64,000 bases of DNA from an uncultured Clostridia bacterium (GTDB taxonomy: Bacteria > Bacillota > Clostridia > UBA1381). This document shows, piece after piece, positions 18,220-26,103 of this stretch. Position 1 is the first letter of the stretch, and every line of letters begins with the position of its first letter. The stretch is from the NCBI GenBank assembly GCA_934476075.1, contig CAKSNH010000008.1, forward strand, positions 1-64,000. Direction: 5' to 3'. Both the position numbers and the translations under genes were made by a program. Under the pieces are notes generated by a model. It was given only the letters and a program-made list of their open reading frames with translations. It made no database searches and had not been told where the DNA came from.

Positions 18220-18464
18220 TATTCCTCACCCTTTTCAACTATTAGGTTATATGTTCCGTCCTCGTTATCAATCAGTTTCTTGATAATATGTCCGTCCTCT
18301 TTCATACTTCTCGGAACATTCTGCACCGGCTCGCCGTCATTTAACTTAACCGACAATACCTGTCCCACTTCCAATTCCTCGATAGCACATTTTGCCTTCA
18401 CGAATGTGATTGGGCAAACCACATCTGTTATATCCACTGTTGCGTTTACTTCAAAATCAGCCAT
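18219..18464 (-). CDS. tusA: TusA/SirA-like sulfurtransferase protein
   Basis: An 81-residue TusA-fold protein. The conserved Cys17-Pro18 is in VVCPITFVKAK; the usual C-P-x-P becomes C-P-I-T. In the family this cysteine carries a persulfide between sulfur-handling enzymes. Here it lies between the sulfite reductase (8-bp overlap) and the thioredoxin-like gene, so a shuttle role for sulfide or persulfide from sulfite reductase is plausible. Equivalent small TusA proteins accompany sulfite reductase and carrier genes in many anaerobes. No tRNA-thiolation partners are visible. Confidence 0.8.
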   Translation of the reverse strand: MADFEVNATVDITDVVCPITFVKAKCAIEELEVGQVLSVKLNDGEPVQNVPRSMKEDGHIIKKLIDNEDGTYNLIVEKGEE

Positions 18465-19320
18465 TGTATGCCTCCTGTAATTTCTCTTTCAATTTATCTT
18501 CTCCGACTCTTTCTATTGTCTTTCTGAAACGCTCGCTCGGTTTTGCATTTTCATCAAAGAAATCAATCGCCGCATCTGTAATCTTAAACAGCTGTTCTTC
18601 CGATTTAATCAAAGGCAAAAATTCGTAACCCTTTTCAATGCTGTTACCGAAAGTACCGCCAAAAGACAGCAAATATGCACTTTCGCCGAGCCATGCGTTT
18701 GTAGGACATGATTTAACGCATCTTCCGCAGTTGTTGCACTTGCTCTCGTCCAAAACTATATCGTCACCCTCAAACTTCAACGCACCCGTTCTGCACGCTT
18801 TTATACAAACTCCGCAGTTAATGCAATCGTCTTTAACCCACTTAACGTCCAAAGCACCTTTGATACCGACATCGTTTTCCTCGGCTTTTAAGCAGTTGTT
18901 CTGACAGCCTGTCACACCGAATTTGAACTTGTGCGGCAATTCTCTGCCGAAATATCTGTCGTTCAGCTTCTCTGCAAGTGCCTGTGTATCAATGTTACCG
19001 CTCGGACATACCGCATTGCCCTGACAGGCGGTAATTGTACGCACTCTCGGTCCGCACACGCCCGGTCTGCAATCGCCCTTTGCCAATTCTTCTTTTACAA
19101 CTTCCACATCGTCCAATTTGACAAAAGGAATTTCAATGCTCTGTCTTGATGTCAGATGTACATAACCGTCACCGTATTTGTCGGCAACCTCGGAAATGGT
19201 TTTCAGCTGTTCAACCGTAACCTGTCCGCCGACAACCTGCAATCTCAAAGAGAATGTATTCTTTTGTTTCTGACGCATGAAACCGCCCTTTTTAAGTGCC
19301 GCATAATCTACCTTTGCCAT
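18457..19320 (-). CDS. small assimilatory-type siroheme sulfite reductase with ferredoxin domain
   Basis: The 287-residue protein fuses a half-size nitrite/sulfite reductase module with a two-cluster ferredoxin. The siroheme/4Fe-4S ligands are Cys99, Cys105 (C-x5-C) and Cys139, Cys143 (C-x3-C). Two 4Fe-4S motifs follow at 166-176 and 195-205. It should reduce sulfite to sulfide in the cytoplasm with ferredoxin-level electrons. Size and layout resemble AsrC and the simple Dsr-like proteins of methanogens and clostridia, not the 570-residue CysI. It overlaps the TusA gene by eight bases and follows metY by one base. A role in nitrite reduction is possible by fold but unlikely in this operon. 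Confidence 0.85.
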   Translation of the reverse strand: MAKVDYAALKKGGFMRQKQKNTFSLRLQVVGGQVTVEQLKTISEVADKYGDGYVHLTSRQSIEIPFVKLDDVEVVKEELAKGDCRPGVCGPRVRTITACQGNAVCPSGNIDTQALAEKLNDRYFGRELPHKFKFGVTGCQNNCLKAEENDVGIKGALDVKWVKDDCINCGVCIKACRTGALKFEGDDIVLDESKCNNCGRCVKSCPTNAWLGESAYLLSFGGTFGNSIEKGYEFLPLIKSEEQLFKITDAAIDFFDENAKPSERFRKTIERVGEDKLKEKLQEAYNG

Positions 19321-19321
19321 G

Positions 19322-20563
19322 TTACTCCTCCTCGTTTATCTTGTCTATCGCATTTTTAAAATCTTTTATCAAATCGTCCGCATCTTCAATACCGACGCTT
19401 ATTCTTATCAAATCGTCAAACACACCCGCATCAATCTTCTGCTGCTCTGTTGAATTGAGCGAAATCGTGGACGCCGGATGGATAACCAAAGTTTTCGTAT
19501 CGCCTATATTCGATACCACCATAGGTATTTTAAGCGAATTAATCAGCTTGAACGCTCTTTCCTTGCTGCCTACACGGATTGTTATTATCGCCCCGTAAAG
19601 TCCGTCCAAAACCTTTTTAGCAAGTTCATGATATTCATTGTCCGCAAGTCCCAGATATGTAACTTTAATATCATCGTATGTGTTCAAAAATTCCGCAAGC
19701 TTCATTGCGTTATTACAGGCACATTTCATACGCAGTGCCAGTGTTTCGATACCTATATTATTAAGGAATGCCGTCTGCGGTGCCATTGTCGCTCCGACAT
19801 GCTGATGAATTGTCCCTCTCAGCTTTGCCGCAAATGCCATCGCACCGAACTTTGCATATTCCGCAAGTGACGGGAACTTCGACAGGTCATACCCTATCTT
19901 CTTTCCGCACACTATAATTCCGCCTATTGCCGTACTCGAACCGTTGATATATTTTGACGTGGAATGAATTACTATATCCGCTCCCAATTCCAGCGGCTTG
20001 CACAGCATCGGAGTGGCAACCGTATTGTCAATAACCAATATCGCCCCGACCTCGTGCGCAATCTTTGCCAAAGCGGTTATATCGGTCACGTCAAGTCTTG
20101 GATTTCCGATAGTTTCGGCAAATATCAGCTTTGTTTTCTCACTCACAACCGCCTTAAAATCCTCTGGAGTATTCGTCTTTGCATATTTCACCGTTATGCC
20201 CAGCCTCGCCAAATCCTTGAACATATCTATCGTTCCGCCGTATAATGTCGGGCTTGATACCAATTCGTCACCGCTTACAAGCACATTCACGATAGTATTG
20301 AATATCGCCGCCATGCCGGACGCCGCCGCTATACCTGCAATTCCGTTTTCAAGCAGCGTCACTCTCTTTTCAAATGCGTTAATTGTGGGATTTGTTATCC
20401 TTGTGTAACAGTATCCCATTGATTTATTATTGAATAAACTCTCAATACTCTCCGCACTCTGATGTTTAAACGCACTCGACTGATATATCGGAGTTGTTGT
20501 CGCACCGCTGTCATTTTCTATATTCGGGTGCAGCAGCAAAGTATTAAATGTAAATTCTCCCAT
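19322..20563 (-). CDS. metY: O-acetylhomoserine sulfhydrylase (MetY type)
   Basis: A 413-residue Cys/Met-metabolism PLP enzyme (fold type I). The PLP lysine is in HSTSKYINGSST (about 207), after the cofactor aspartate in LVIDNTVATP. Opening residues (HPNIENDSGATTTPIYQSSAF) and the insert near the middle are usual for MetY, longer than cystathionine synthases. It replaces the acetate of O-acetylhomoserine with sulfide, or in HcyS systems with the carrier thiocarboxylate, to give homocysteine. The start has GAGGTGG in front. Methionine gamma-lyase is a homologous alternative; the co-transcribed sulfur-carrier genes favour MetY. Confidence 0.9.
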   Translation of the reverse strand: MGEFTFNTLLLHPNIENDSGATTTPIYQSSAFKHQSAESIESLFNNKSMGYCYTRITNPTINAFEKRVTLLENGIAGIAAASGMAAIFNTIVNVLVSGDELVSSPTLYGGTIDMFKDLARLGITVKYAKTNTPEDFKAVVSEKTKLIFAETIGNPRLDVTDITALAKIAHEVGAILVIDNTVATPMLCKPLELGADIVIHSTSKYINGSSTAIGGIIVCGKKIGYDLSKFPSLAEYAKFGAMAFAAKLRGTIHQHVGATMAPQTAFLNNIGIETLALRMKCACNNAMKLAEFLNTYDDIKVTYLGLADNEYHELAKKVLDGLYGAIITIRVGSKERAFKLINSLKIPMVVSNIGDTKTLVIHPASTISLNSTEQQKIDAGVFDDLIRISVGIEDADDLIKDFKNAIDKINEEE

Positions 20564-20598
20564 CTTGCCACCTCGCAGTCTGTATCATGTTACAATCA

Positions 20599-21522
20599 TT
20601 AAAACAAATTTGTCGATAAATATCTTTCGCCCGTATCCGGAAGCAGAACAACAATCGTCTTTCCCTCATTTTCGGGTCTTTGTGCCAATTCTTTTGCCGC
20701 ACTCAGTGCCGCTCCCGATGACGCACCGACAAACACACCTTCAATCTTTGCCAATGCTCTTGTCGTATCGTACGCATCTTCGTTTGTCACCTTTACAATC
20801 TCGTCAAACAAAGACAAATCCACTATTTTAGGAATAAATCCCGCTCCGATACCCTGTATTCTGTGTGGTCTTGCAGGTTCACCCGAAAGCACCGCCGAGC
20901 TTGCCGGCTCTACCGCAACCACTTTCACATCTTTTTTCTTTTCCTTTAAATATCTGCCGACACCCGTTATAGTACCGCCCGTACCCACCGCCGATACGAA
21001 AATATCAACATCGCCGTCCAAATCATTGTATATCTCCGGACCTGTTGAATTGTAATGTGCCTTTGGATTCATTTCATTTTCAAACTGACGTGGGATATAC
21101 GAATTTTTGATTTCCTCGTGCAGTTCGTTTGCCTTGTCTATCGAACCCTTCATACCAAATCTGCCCGGTGTCAGAACGATTTCCGCTCCGAGTGCGGCCA
21201 CAATCTTTCTTCTTTCAATACTCATCGAATCGGGCATTGTCAAAATCAGTTTCAATCCCCTTGACGCACACGAGAACGCAAGTCCTATTCCCGTATTACC
21301 GCTTGTCGGTTCAATAATTGTCGTTTCGCTGTCGATAAGACCTTTGCTTATCCCGTCCTCTATAAGTGCGTTTGCAACTCTGTCCTTTACACTGCCCATA
21401 GGGTTAAACGACTCTATCTTTGCAATAATTTTAGCTTTCAGATTATTTTCTTTTTCAAAACGATTTAATCGTAGCAGAGGCGTACCGCCGATTAACTCGG
21501 TGTATGACTGAGCAACTTTCAT
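20599..21522 (-). CDS. cysK: cysteine synthase (O-acetylserine sulfhydrylase)
   Basis: This PLP enzyme makes cysteine from O-acetylserine and sulfide. It has 307 residues from the chosen start. The PLP lysine is in NPMGSVKDR (about 43), the substrate loop PTSGNTGIGLA near 70, and the phosphate-binding GTGGTITG near 175. The ATG at 21522 has GGGAGG upstream; an upstream extension has none. It is the first gene of the leftward operon, behind a consensus promoter, and is divergent from the sulfate-uptake operon. The CysK and CysM forms cannot be told apart with certainty, though the sequence is CysK-like. Having both this enzyme and the carrier route lets the cell make both cysteine and homocysteine. 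Confidence 0.93.
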   Translation of the reverse strand: MKVAQSYTELIGGTPLLRLNRFEKENNLKAKIIAKIESFNPMGSVKDRVANALIEDGISKGLIDSETTIIEPTSGNTGIGLAFSCASRGLKLILTMPDSMSIERRKIVAALGAEIVLTPGRFGMKGSIDKANELHEEIKNSYIPRQFENEMNPKAHYNSTGPEIYNDLDGDVDIFVSAVGTGGTITGVGRYLKEKKKDVKVVAVEPASSAVLSGEPARPHRIQGIGAGFIPKIVDLSLFDEIVKVTNEDAYDTTRALAKIEGVFVGASSGAALSAAKELAQRPENEGKTIVVLLPDTGERYLSTNLF

Positions 21523-21553
21523 ATTTTCGTCCTCCCTATCTTGATTTTTTCTC

Positions 21554-21582
21554 ATTGTAACATACAATTCCTACAAAGTCAA
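21554..21582 (-). promoter_or_regulatory. cysK operon promoter
   Basis: Minus-strand TTGACT (21582-21577) and TACAAT (21559-21554) lie 17 bp apart. The untranslated leader is only about 25 bases, so no riboswitch fits. Confidence 0.75.
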
Positions 21583-21944
21583 TAGTATTACTAGGAAAAA
21601 GATAAAAAGATTTTTTAAAGACTATATCAAATCGCCCCCAACCCCAGTCATACCAACGGGTTTTGGGTTTTAAATTTTTTTAAAAATTCCGATTTTCCAA
21701 CATTTTCAATGATTTTACACGTCAAACACCGTATTTCATATAGGAATTTAAAAAAAGTTTTAAAACGCATTTTTTTAATTCGCAGGAAATTGCGTAAAAC
21801 GCAATGACGAAAAATCAAAAATACTACATTATTCCCACGCCCGCAGGCGGAATTTCTATCAGAAGTTTTTTTAATATTATTAGTAGGAATTTTTTCATCA
21901 GCTTTAAAATTCCCCTTGCGGGTCAAAAAAATGCAAAAAATCTG
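21583..21944. other. divergent intergenic region of the sulfur operons
   Basis: There is no credible gene. It holds one copy of the window's dispersed repeat (21773-21873) and AT-rich flanks with TAGGAATTT-like words on both sides of it. No terminator is needed because transcription diverges here. Confidence 0.5.
21773..21873 (-). repeat. dispersed intergenic repeat, copy A
   Basis: Nearly identical over about 100 bp to the reverse complement of copy D (62430-62527). Both contain the words GGAAATTGCGTAAAACGCAA, ATTATTCCCACGCCCGCAGG and CTATCAGAAG. Three small stems are visible: ATTGCGT/ACGCAAT, CGCC/GGCG and CTTCT/AGAAG (imperfect here). Confidence 0.8.
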
Positions 21945-21972
21945 TTGACAAATCCAAATTCCATGTTATAAT
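21945..21972 (+). promoter_or_regulatory. promoter of the sulfate-assimilation operon
   Basis: TTGACA (21945-21950) and TATAAT (21967-21972) are 16 bp apart. Transcription should start near 21979, leaving a leader of about 190 bases. Confidence 0.85.
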
Positions 21973-21978
21973 TAAAAC

Positions 21979-22171
21979 AAATCATACAAATCCGATAGGA
22001 AAAGAAAACATTAAGTTCCTAGGATTTAGTTTAACAGGAGATGATGACAATGAAACTAATGAACATTACCTTCCTAAAAGTCAATAACAACCGAATGTGC
22101 CGATGTTGCTTTTGAACATATTACATAGAAACATCAACATTCAAATTAACTTTTAAAGGAGATATAATATC
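21979..22171 (+). promoter_or_regulatory. leader RNA with cysteine-codon upstream ORF (attenuator candidate)
   Basis: The leader contains a first stem (TAGGAA 21996-22001 with TTCCTA 22016-22021), then the upstream ORF, then a second possible stem (GATGTT 22102-22107 with AACATC 22130-22135). The 5' arm of the second stem covers the Cys codons, so ribosome stalling there would block it. I see no poly-U terminator, so control, if real, would act on the sbp ribosome site or by another route. Confidence 0.55.
22050..22115 (+). CDS. 21-residue Cys-rich upstream ORF (putative leader peptide)
   Basis: An ATG nine bases after AGGAG opens a 21-codon frame that ends Met-Cys-Arg-Cys-Cys-Phe-stop; two in-frame ATGs at 22041 and 22044 lie closer to the ribosome site. 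Three of the last five residues are cysteine, an amino acid rare in short random frames. It is 57 bases before the first gene of a sulfate-to-cysteine operon. Cysteine-rich leader peptides control sulfur genes elsewhere (for example in mycobacteria), where shortage of charged tRNA-Cys stalls the ribosome. I infer the same kind of sensing here; the sequence itself is not one I recognise. Confidence 0.6.
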   Translation: MKLMNITFLKVNNNRMCRCCF

Positions 22172-23257
22172 ATGAAAGATATAAAATTCATTTCGATTTT
22201 GTCAACATTGACCCTAACAATACTTATCGGCGGTGCTCTTACGGGCGGACTTACAGGCTGCTCAACATCTCCGGTCAATTCATCTGATACAATAGAGCTT
22301 ACCAACGTGTCATACGACCCTACAAGGGAATTATACGAAGAATATAACGAACTGTTCAGAACCTATTATAAAAATAAAACCGGCATTGACGTGGACGTCA
22401 ACCAATCGCACGGCGGTTCGGGCAAACAGGCTCTTGAAGTTGCAAACGGACTTGAAGCCGATGTTGTAACGCTTGCTCTTGAAGCTGACGTTGACGCAGT
22501 TAAAAACGCAGGTCTTATCTATGACGGTTACACCTCGGAATTTCCGCTTGACAGTTCCCCGTACACATCATCAATCGTATTTCTGGTACGCAAGGATAAC
22601 CCGAAAAACATTCACGACTGGGACGACTTGCTTCGTGATGATGTCGGCGTAATAACTCCGAACCCAAAAACATCGGGCGGTGCAAGATGGAATTATCTTG
22701 CCGCATGGTACTACTTTGAAAAACAGGGTTTGAGCGAAGATGAAATTGAAAACAAGCTGAAAACAATTTACAGCCACGTTCTTGTCCTTGATTCGGGTGC
22801 ACGGGGTGCAACAACAACATTCGTGGAAAACGGTCAGGGTGACGTACTTCTTGCATGGGAAAACGAAGCATTCCTGTCACTTGAAGAATATCCGAACGAA
22901 TATGAGATTGTAGTTCCGTCAGCGTCAATTTTGTGCCAGCCGACAGTTGCTGTGGTTGACGAGGTTGTCGAAAAACATAAAACCCGTGATGCCGCTACCG
23001 ACTATCTGAACTATCTTTATTCCGATGAGGCACAAAACCTTGAAGCAAAATGGTTTTACAGACCTTCAAACACCGAAATTCTTAACAAATATACATATAC
23101 GGGAAACTCGAACGTAATTAAAGAAATCCCCCAAGACGGAAAATGGATTATCACAAACGTTGATTTAACAAATATCGAGCACTTCGGCGGCTGGACAAAA
23201 ACAACCGAAAAGCATTTTGCCGACGGCGGTATCTTCGATAAAATATACGAAAAATAA
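22172..23257 (+). CDS. sbp: sulfate/thiosulfate ABC transporter substrate-binding lipoprotein
   Basis: A 361-residue secreted binding protein that should capture sulfate outside the membrane for the CysTWA complex. The signal peptide ends in the lipobox LTGC, so Cys30 would be lipidated and anchor the protein. Family motifs include NQSHGGSGKQA (oxyanion-binding serine region) and NPKTSGGARWNYLAAW. Length fits Sbp/CysP. It begins the rightward operon, with AAAGGAG seven bases upstream of the ATG. Thiosulfate may also be a substrate; sulfate is favoured because the operon goes on to ATP sulfurylase and APS reductase. Confidence 0.92.
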   Translation: MKDIKFISILSTLTLTILIGGALTGGLTGCSTSPVNSSDTIELTNVSYDPTRELYEEYNELFRTYYKNKTGIDVDVNQSHGGSGKQALEVANGLEADVVTLALEADVDAVKNAGLIYDGYTSEFPLDSSPYTSSIVFLVRKDNPKNIHDWDDLLRDDVGVITPNPKTSGGARWNYLAAWYYFEKQGLSEDEIENKLKTIYSHVLVLDSGARGATTTFVENGQGDVLLAWENEAFLSLEEYPNEYEIVVPSASILCQPTVAVVDEVVEKHKTRDAATDYLNYLYSDEAQNLEAKWFYRPSNTEILNKYTYTGNSNVIKEIPQDGKWIITNVDLTNIEHFGGWTKTTEKHFADGGIFDKIYEK

Positions 23258-23277
23258 TACAGAAAGAAGTGAGGAGC

Positions 23278-24144
23278 ATGGCGAAAGACGTGTCATTCAA
23301 TAAAAAATCAAAACCTAAAAAAAAGAAAAGCATAATTCCGGGCTTTAATCTTTCATTCGGAATTACAATGGCTATCCTGAGCCTTGTTGTTATCATTCCG
23401 CTGTGCTCACTTGTTGTCTTTTCAGCCAAACTGTCCTTTTCCGACTTTTTGGCGACAATAACCAAGGAACGTGTAATGGCAAGCTACAAAGTAAGTCTTT
23501 TAACCGCACTTGTCGCCTCGCTGATAAATGCGGTTATGGGACTTATCATAGCATGGGTGCTTGTAAGATATGATTTTAAAGGAAAAAAATTTGTTGACGG
23601 TATCATCGAATTACCGTTTGCACTGCCTACCGCAGTTGCAGGTATTGCTCTGACGCACTTAACCGTAAAAGGCGGCTGGGTGGGCGATTTCTTCGCCAAA
23701 TTCGGAGTGGATATAGCATACACAAGACTGGGTATAATCATTGCACTCGTATTCATCGGTATTCCGTTTGTTGTACGCAGTGTACAACCCGTGCTTGAAA
23801 AGATAGACCCTCAGTATGAGGAGGCGGCGAGTATCCTCGGAGCGTCAAGACAGAGAATATTTTTCACTGTGATACTTCCCGAAATCATGCCGTCATTAAT
23901 TGCCGGATTTACAATGGCATTTGCCCGAAGTTTGGGTGAATACGGCAGCGTTGTATTTATTGCCGGCAACACACCTTACGAAACGGAAATTACACCGCTT
24001 TTGATTATGTCCAAACTGCAAGAGTTTGACTATGCAAGTGCCACATCAATCGCACTTGTAATGCTTGCGATAGCGTTTGTAATACTTTTTGTAAACGCAG
24101 TAATACAAAGCAGAACGTCAAAAATAATCAGCGGAATAGACTAA
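23278..24144 (+). CDS. cysT: sulfate ABC transporter permease CysT
   Basis: One of two inner-membrane channel subunits of the sulfate importer. The 288 residues hold about six membrane segments, and the coupling-helix motif EEAASILGASRQRIFFTVILPEI (shortened: EEAA...G...LPEI) contacts the ATPase. The basic N-terminus (KKSKPKKKKS) is long. I use the ATG at 23278, which has GTGAGGAG in front; a GTG nine bases upstream would overlap the ribosome site. It pairs with CysW, which is 11 bp downstream. Confidence 0.92.
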   Translation: MAKDVSFNKKSKPKKKKSIIPGFNLSFGITMAILSLVVIIPLCSLVVFSAKLSFSDFLATITKERVMASYKVSLLTALVASLINAVMGLIIAWVLVRYDFKGKKFVDGIIELPFALPTAVAGIALTHLTVKGGWVGDFFAKFGVDIAYTRLGIIIALVFIGIPFVVRSVQPVLEKIDPQYEEAASILGASRQRIFFTVILPEIMPSLIAGFTMAFARSLGEYGSVVFIAGNTPYETEITPLLIMSKLQEFDYASATSIALVMLAIAFVILFVNAVIQSRTSKIISGID

Positions 24145-24155
24145 GGAGGATTTAT

Positions 24156-24980
24156 ATGAACAGCAAAAAACAGTCTGATATAGTCAAATACGGTTTGATT
24201 GCGGTTACGGTAATATTTCTGGTACTGATGCTTATTCTTCCGCTTATATATGTAATTGCGACCGCATTCCGTGAGGGGTTCGGAGCATTTGCAAAAGCAG
24301 TTACCGACAAATATGCACTGAAAGCAATCGGGCTTACAGTTAAAGTAACCGTCATCACAGTTATCATAAATACATTCTTCGGCGTATTCGCCGCATGGTG
24401 TATCACAAAATTCAGATTTAAGGGCAAGAAAATCGTTTCCACATTGATTGACCTTCCCCTTACCATATCACCGGTCATTGCAGGCTTGATATTCGTTTTA
24501 ACCTTCGGCAGACAGAGTTTTCTCTATCCGATACTTCAAAAACTGAACATCAGCATTATCTTTGCCGTGCCGGGTATCGTGATTGCGACAATATTTGTAA
24601 CATTCCCGTTCATCTCACGAGAGATTATCCCCGTACTTACCGCACAGGGCACTGACGAGGAGGAAGCCGCCGCACTTATGGGTGCGAACGGATTTACAAT
24701 ATTCCGCAAAATCACACTTCCGCATATCAAATGGGCACTGCTTTACGGAATAGTGCTTTGTACTGCCCGTGCAATGGGCGAGTTCGGTGCGGTATCCATC
24801 TTATCGGGACATTTACGGGGCAAGACCAACACCATGCCTCTTTACATAGAACTGCTTTATCAAGGCTATGATTTCACGGGAGCATTCGCCGTATCGGCAA
24901 TACTTGTCGTGATGGCGGTTATAATACTTACACTCAGAAATATCTTGGAGCACAAGGGCAAAAAAAGTGACGAACAATAA
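24156..24980 (+). CDS. cysW: sulfate ABC transporter permease CysW
   Basis: Second permease subunit, 274 residues, with about six transmembrane segments. The EEAAALMGANGF...LPHIKWALLYG region is the coupling loop, and GEFGAVSILSGHLRGKTNT is typical of CysW proteins. AGGAGG lies just upstream of the ATG. It forms a heterodimer with CysT around which two copies of CysA assemble. Spacing to both neighbours is short, so one mRNA is expected. Confidence 0.92.
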   Translation: MNSKKQSDIVKYGLIAVTVIFLVLMLILPLIYVIATAFREGFGAFAKAVTDKYALKAIGLTVKVTVITVIINTFFGVFAAWCITKFRFKGKKIVSTLIDLPLTISPVIAGLIFVLTFGRQSFLYPILQKLNISIIFAVPGIVIATIFVTFPFISREIIPVLTAQGTDEEEAAALMGANGFTIFRKITLPHIKWALLYGIVLCTARAMGEFGAVSILSGHLRGKTNTMPLYIELLYQGYDFTGAFAVSAILVVMAVIILTLRNILEHKGKKSDEQ

Positions 24981-25004
24981 ATTAACAAATACGAGGTGAT
25001 AGTT

Positions 25005-26078
25005 TTGGCAGAAGATATTAATTACGTTGAACTGCGGAATGTCAATAAAACATTCGGAGATTATAAAGCGTCAAACAATATTAATTTTTCAATAAAAAAG
25101 GGCAGTCTTATCGGCTTGTTAGGGCCGAGCGGCAGCGGTAAGACCACAATACTGCGAATGATTGCAGGTCTTGAAACTCCCGACAGCGGCGATATTATCA
25201 TTGACGGCAAGGTGGTCAATGACACCGACCCAAGCAAGCGTGGTATCGGTTTTGTTTTCCAGAACTATGCACTTTTCAGATATATGACAGTTTTCGATAA
25301 TATAGCATTCGGCTTAAAGGTTCAGAAAAAAGATAAAAAATACATAAAAGAACGTGTAAACGAGCTGTTGGAGCTTACCGACCTGAAAGGACTTGAAAAA
25401 AGGTATCCCAATCAGCTTTCGGGCGGTCAGCGTCAAAGAGTGGCATTTGCCAGAGCACTTGCACCAAATCCGCAGCTGCTTTTGCTTGACGAACCGTTTG
25501 CCGCCATTGACGCAAAAGTCAGAAAGGACTTACGCAGTTGGCTGAAAGACATGATAACAAAAATCGGTATCACAAGTATTTTCGTAACACATGACCATGA
25601 CGAGGCTATCGAGGTTGCCGACAAAATTATCGTAACCAACAAAGGCAATATTGAGCAGATAGGCACGCCGAGGGAGATTTATCAAAATCCCGAAACCTCA
25701 TTCACGGCGGGATTTTTCGGACAGACCTCAAAGATTGACGATTTTAATATATTCAAAACCTTTGAATATGACGGAAATGTCAGCGAGGCTTTAATAAGAC
25801 CCGAATTTATAAAGGTAACAAAATCCGGCGAACTTCAAAAGTATTCAACCTCCGTAACAGTCGGCACTGTCAAGAAAACATCGTTCAGATGTGACGGAGT
25901 TGAAGTGGAGCTTGACGTCAGGGGCAATACGATTATCGCAAAGCGTCTGCTTGACGAAGAACCGCTCGAAGTCGGGGAAAAAGTGAATGTGTTTGTATAC
26001 AGACTGTTCGTTGTCGAAAATGACAAAGTGCATCTGCTTGAAAACACTGCTTTAAGAGAAGATTTCCTTGTTATCTAA
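25005..26078 (+). CDS. cysA: sulfate ABC transporter ATP-binding protein
   Basis: This cytoplasmic ATPase powers sulfate import. Walker A GPSGSGKTT, the signature LSGGQRQRVA and Walker B LLLLDEPFAAID are complete, and a MalK-like C-terminal regulatory domain (TOBE-type) follows to give 357 residues. The likely start is TTG at 25005, six bases after GAGGTG; a GTG nine bases earlier is part of that ribosome site. Non-ATG starts are unusual in this window. It ends 25 bp before aprA. Confidence 0.93.
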   Translation: MAEDINYVELRNVNKTFGDYKASNNINFSIKKGSLIGLLGPSGSGKTTILRMIAGLETPDSGDIIIDGKVVNDTDPSKRGIGFVFQNYALFRYMTVFDNIAFGLKVQKKDKKYIKERVNELLELTDLKGLEKRYPNQLSGGQRQRVAFARALAPNPQLLLLDEPFAAIDAKVRKDLRSWLKDMITKIGITSIFVTHDHDEAIEVADKIIVTNKGNIEQIGTPREIYQNPETSFTAGFFGQTSKIDDFNIFKTFEYDGNVSEALIRPEFIKVTKSGELQKYSTSVTVGTVKKTSFRCDGVEVELDVRGNTIIAKRLLDEEPLEVGEKVNVFVYRLFVVENDKVHLLENTALREDFLVI

Positions 26079-26103
26079 ACCAATTTGATTAGGAGTTTTT
26101 CAT

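Noticed and set aside
21648..21926. 92-codon minus-strand frame between the two sulfur operons
   Set aside because: It overlaps dispersed repeat copy A, lacks a ribosome site and has low-complexity composition.
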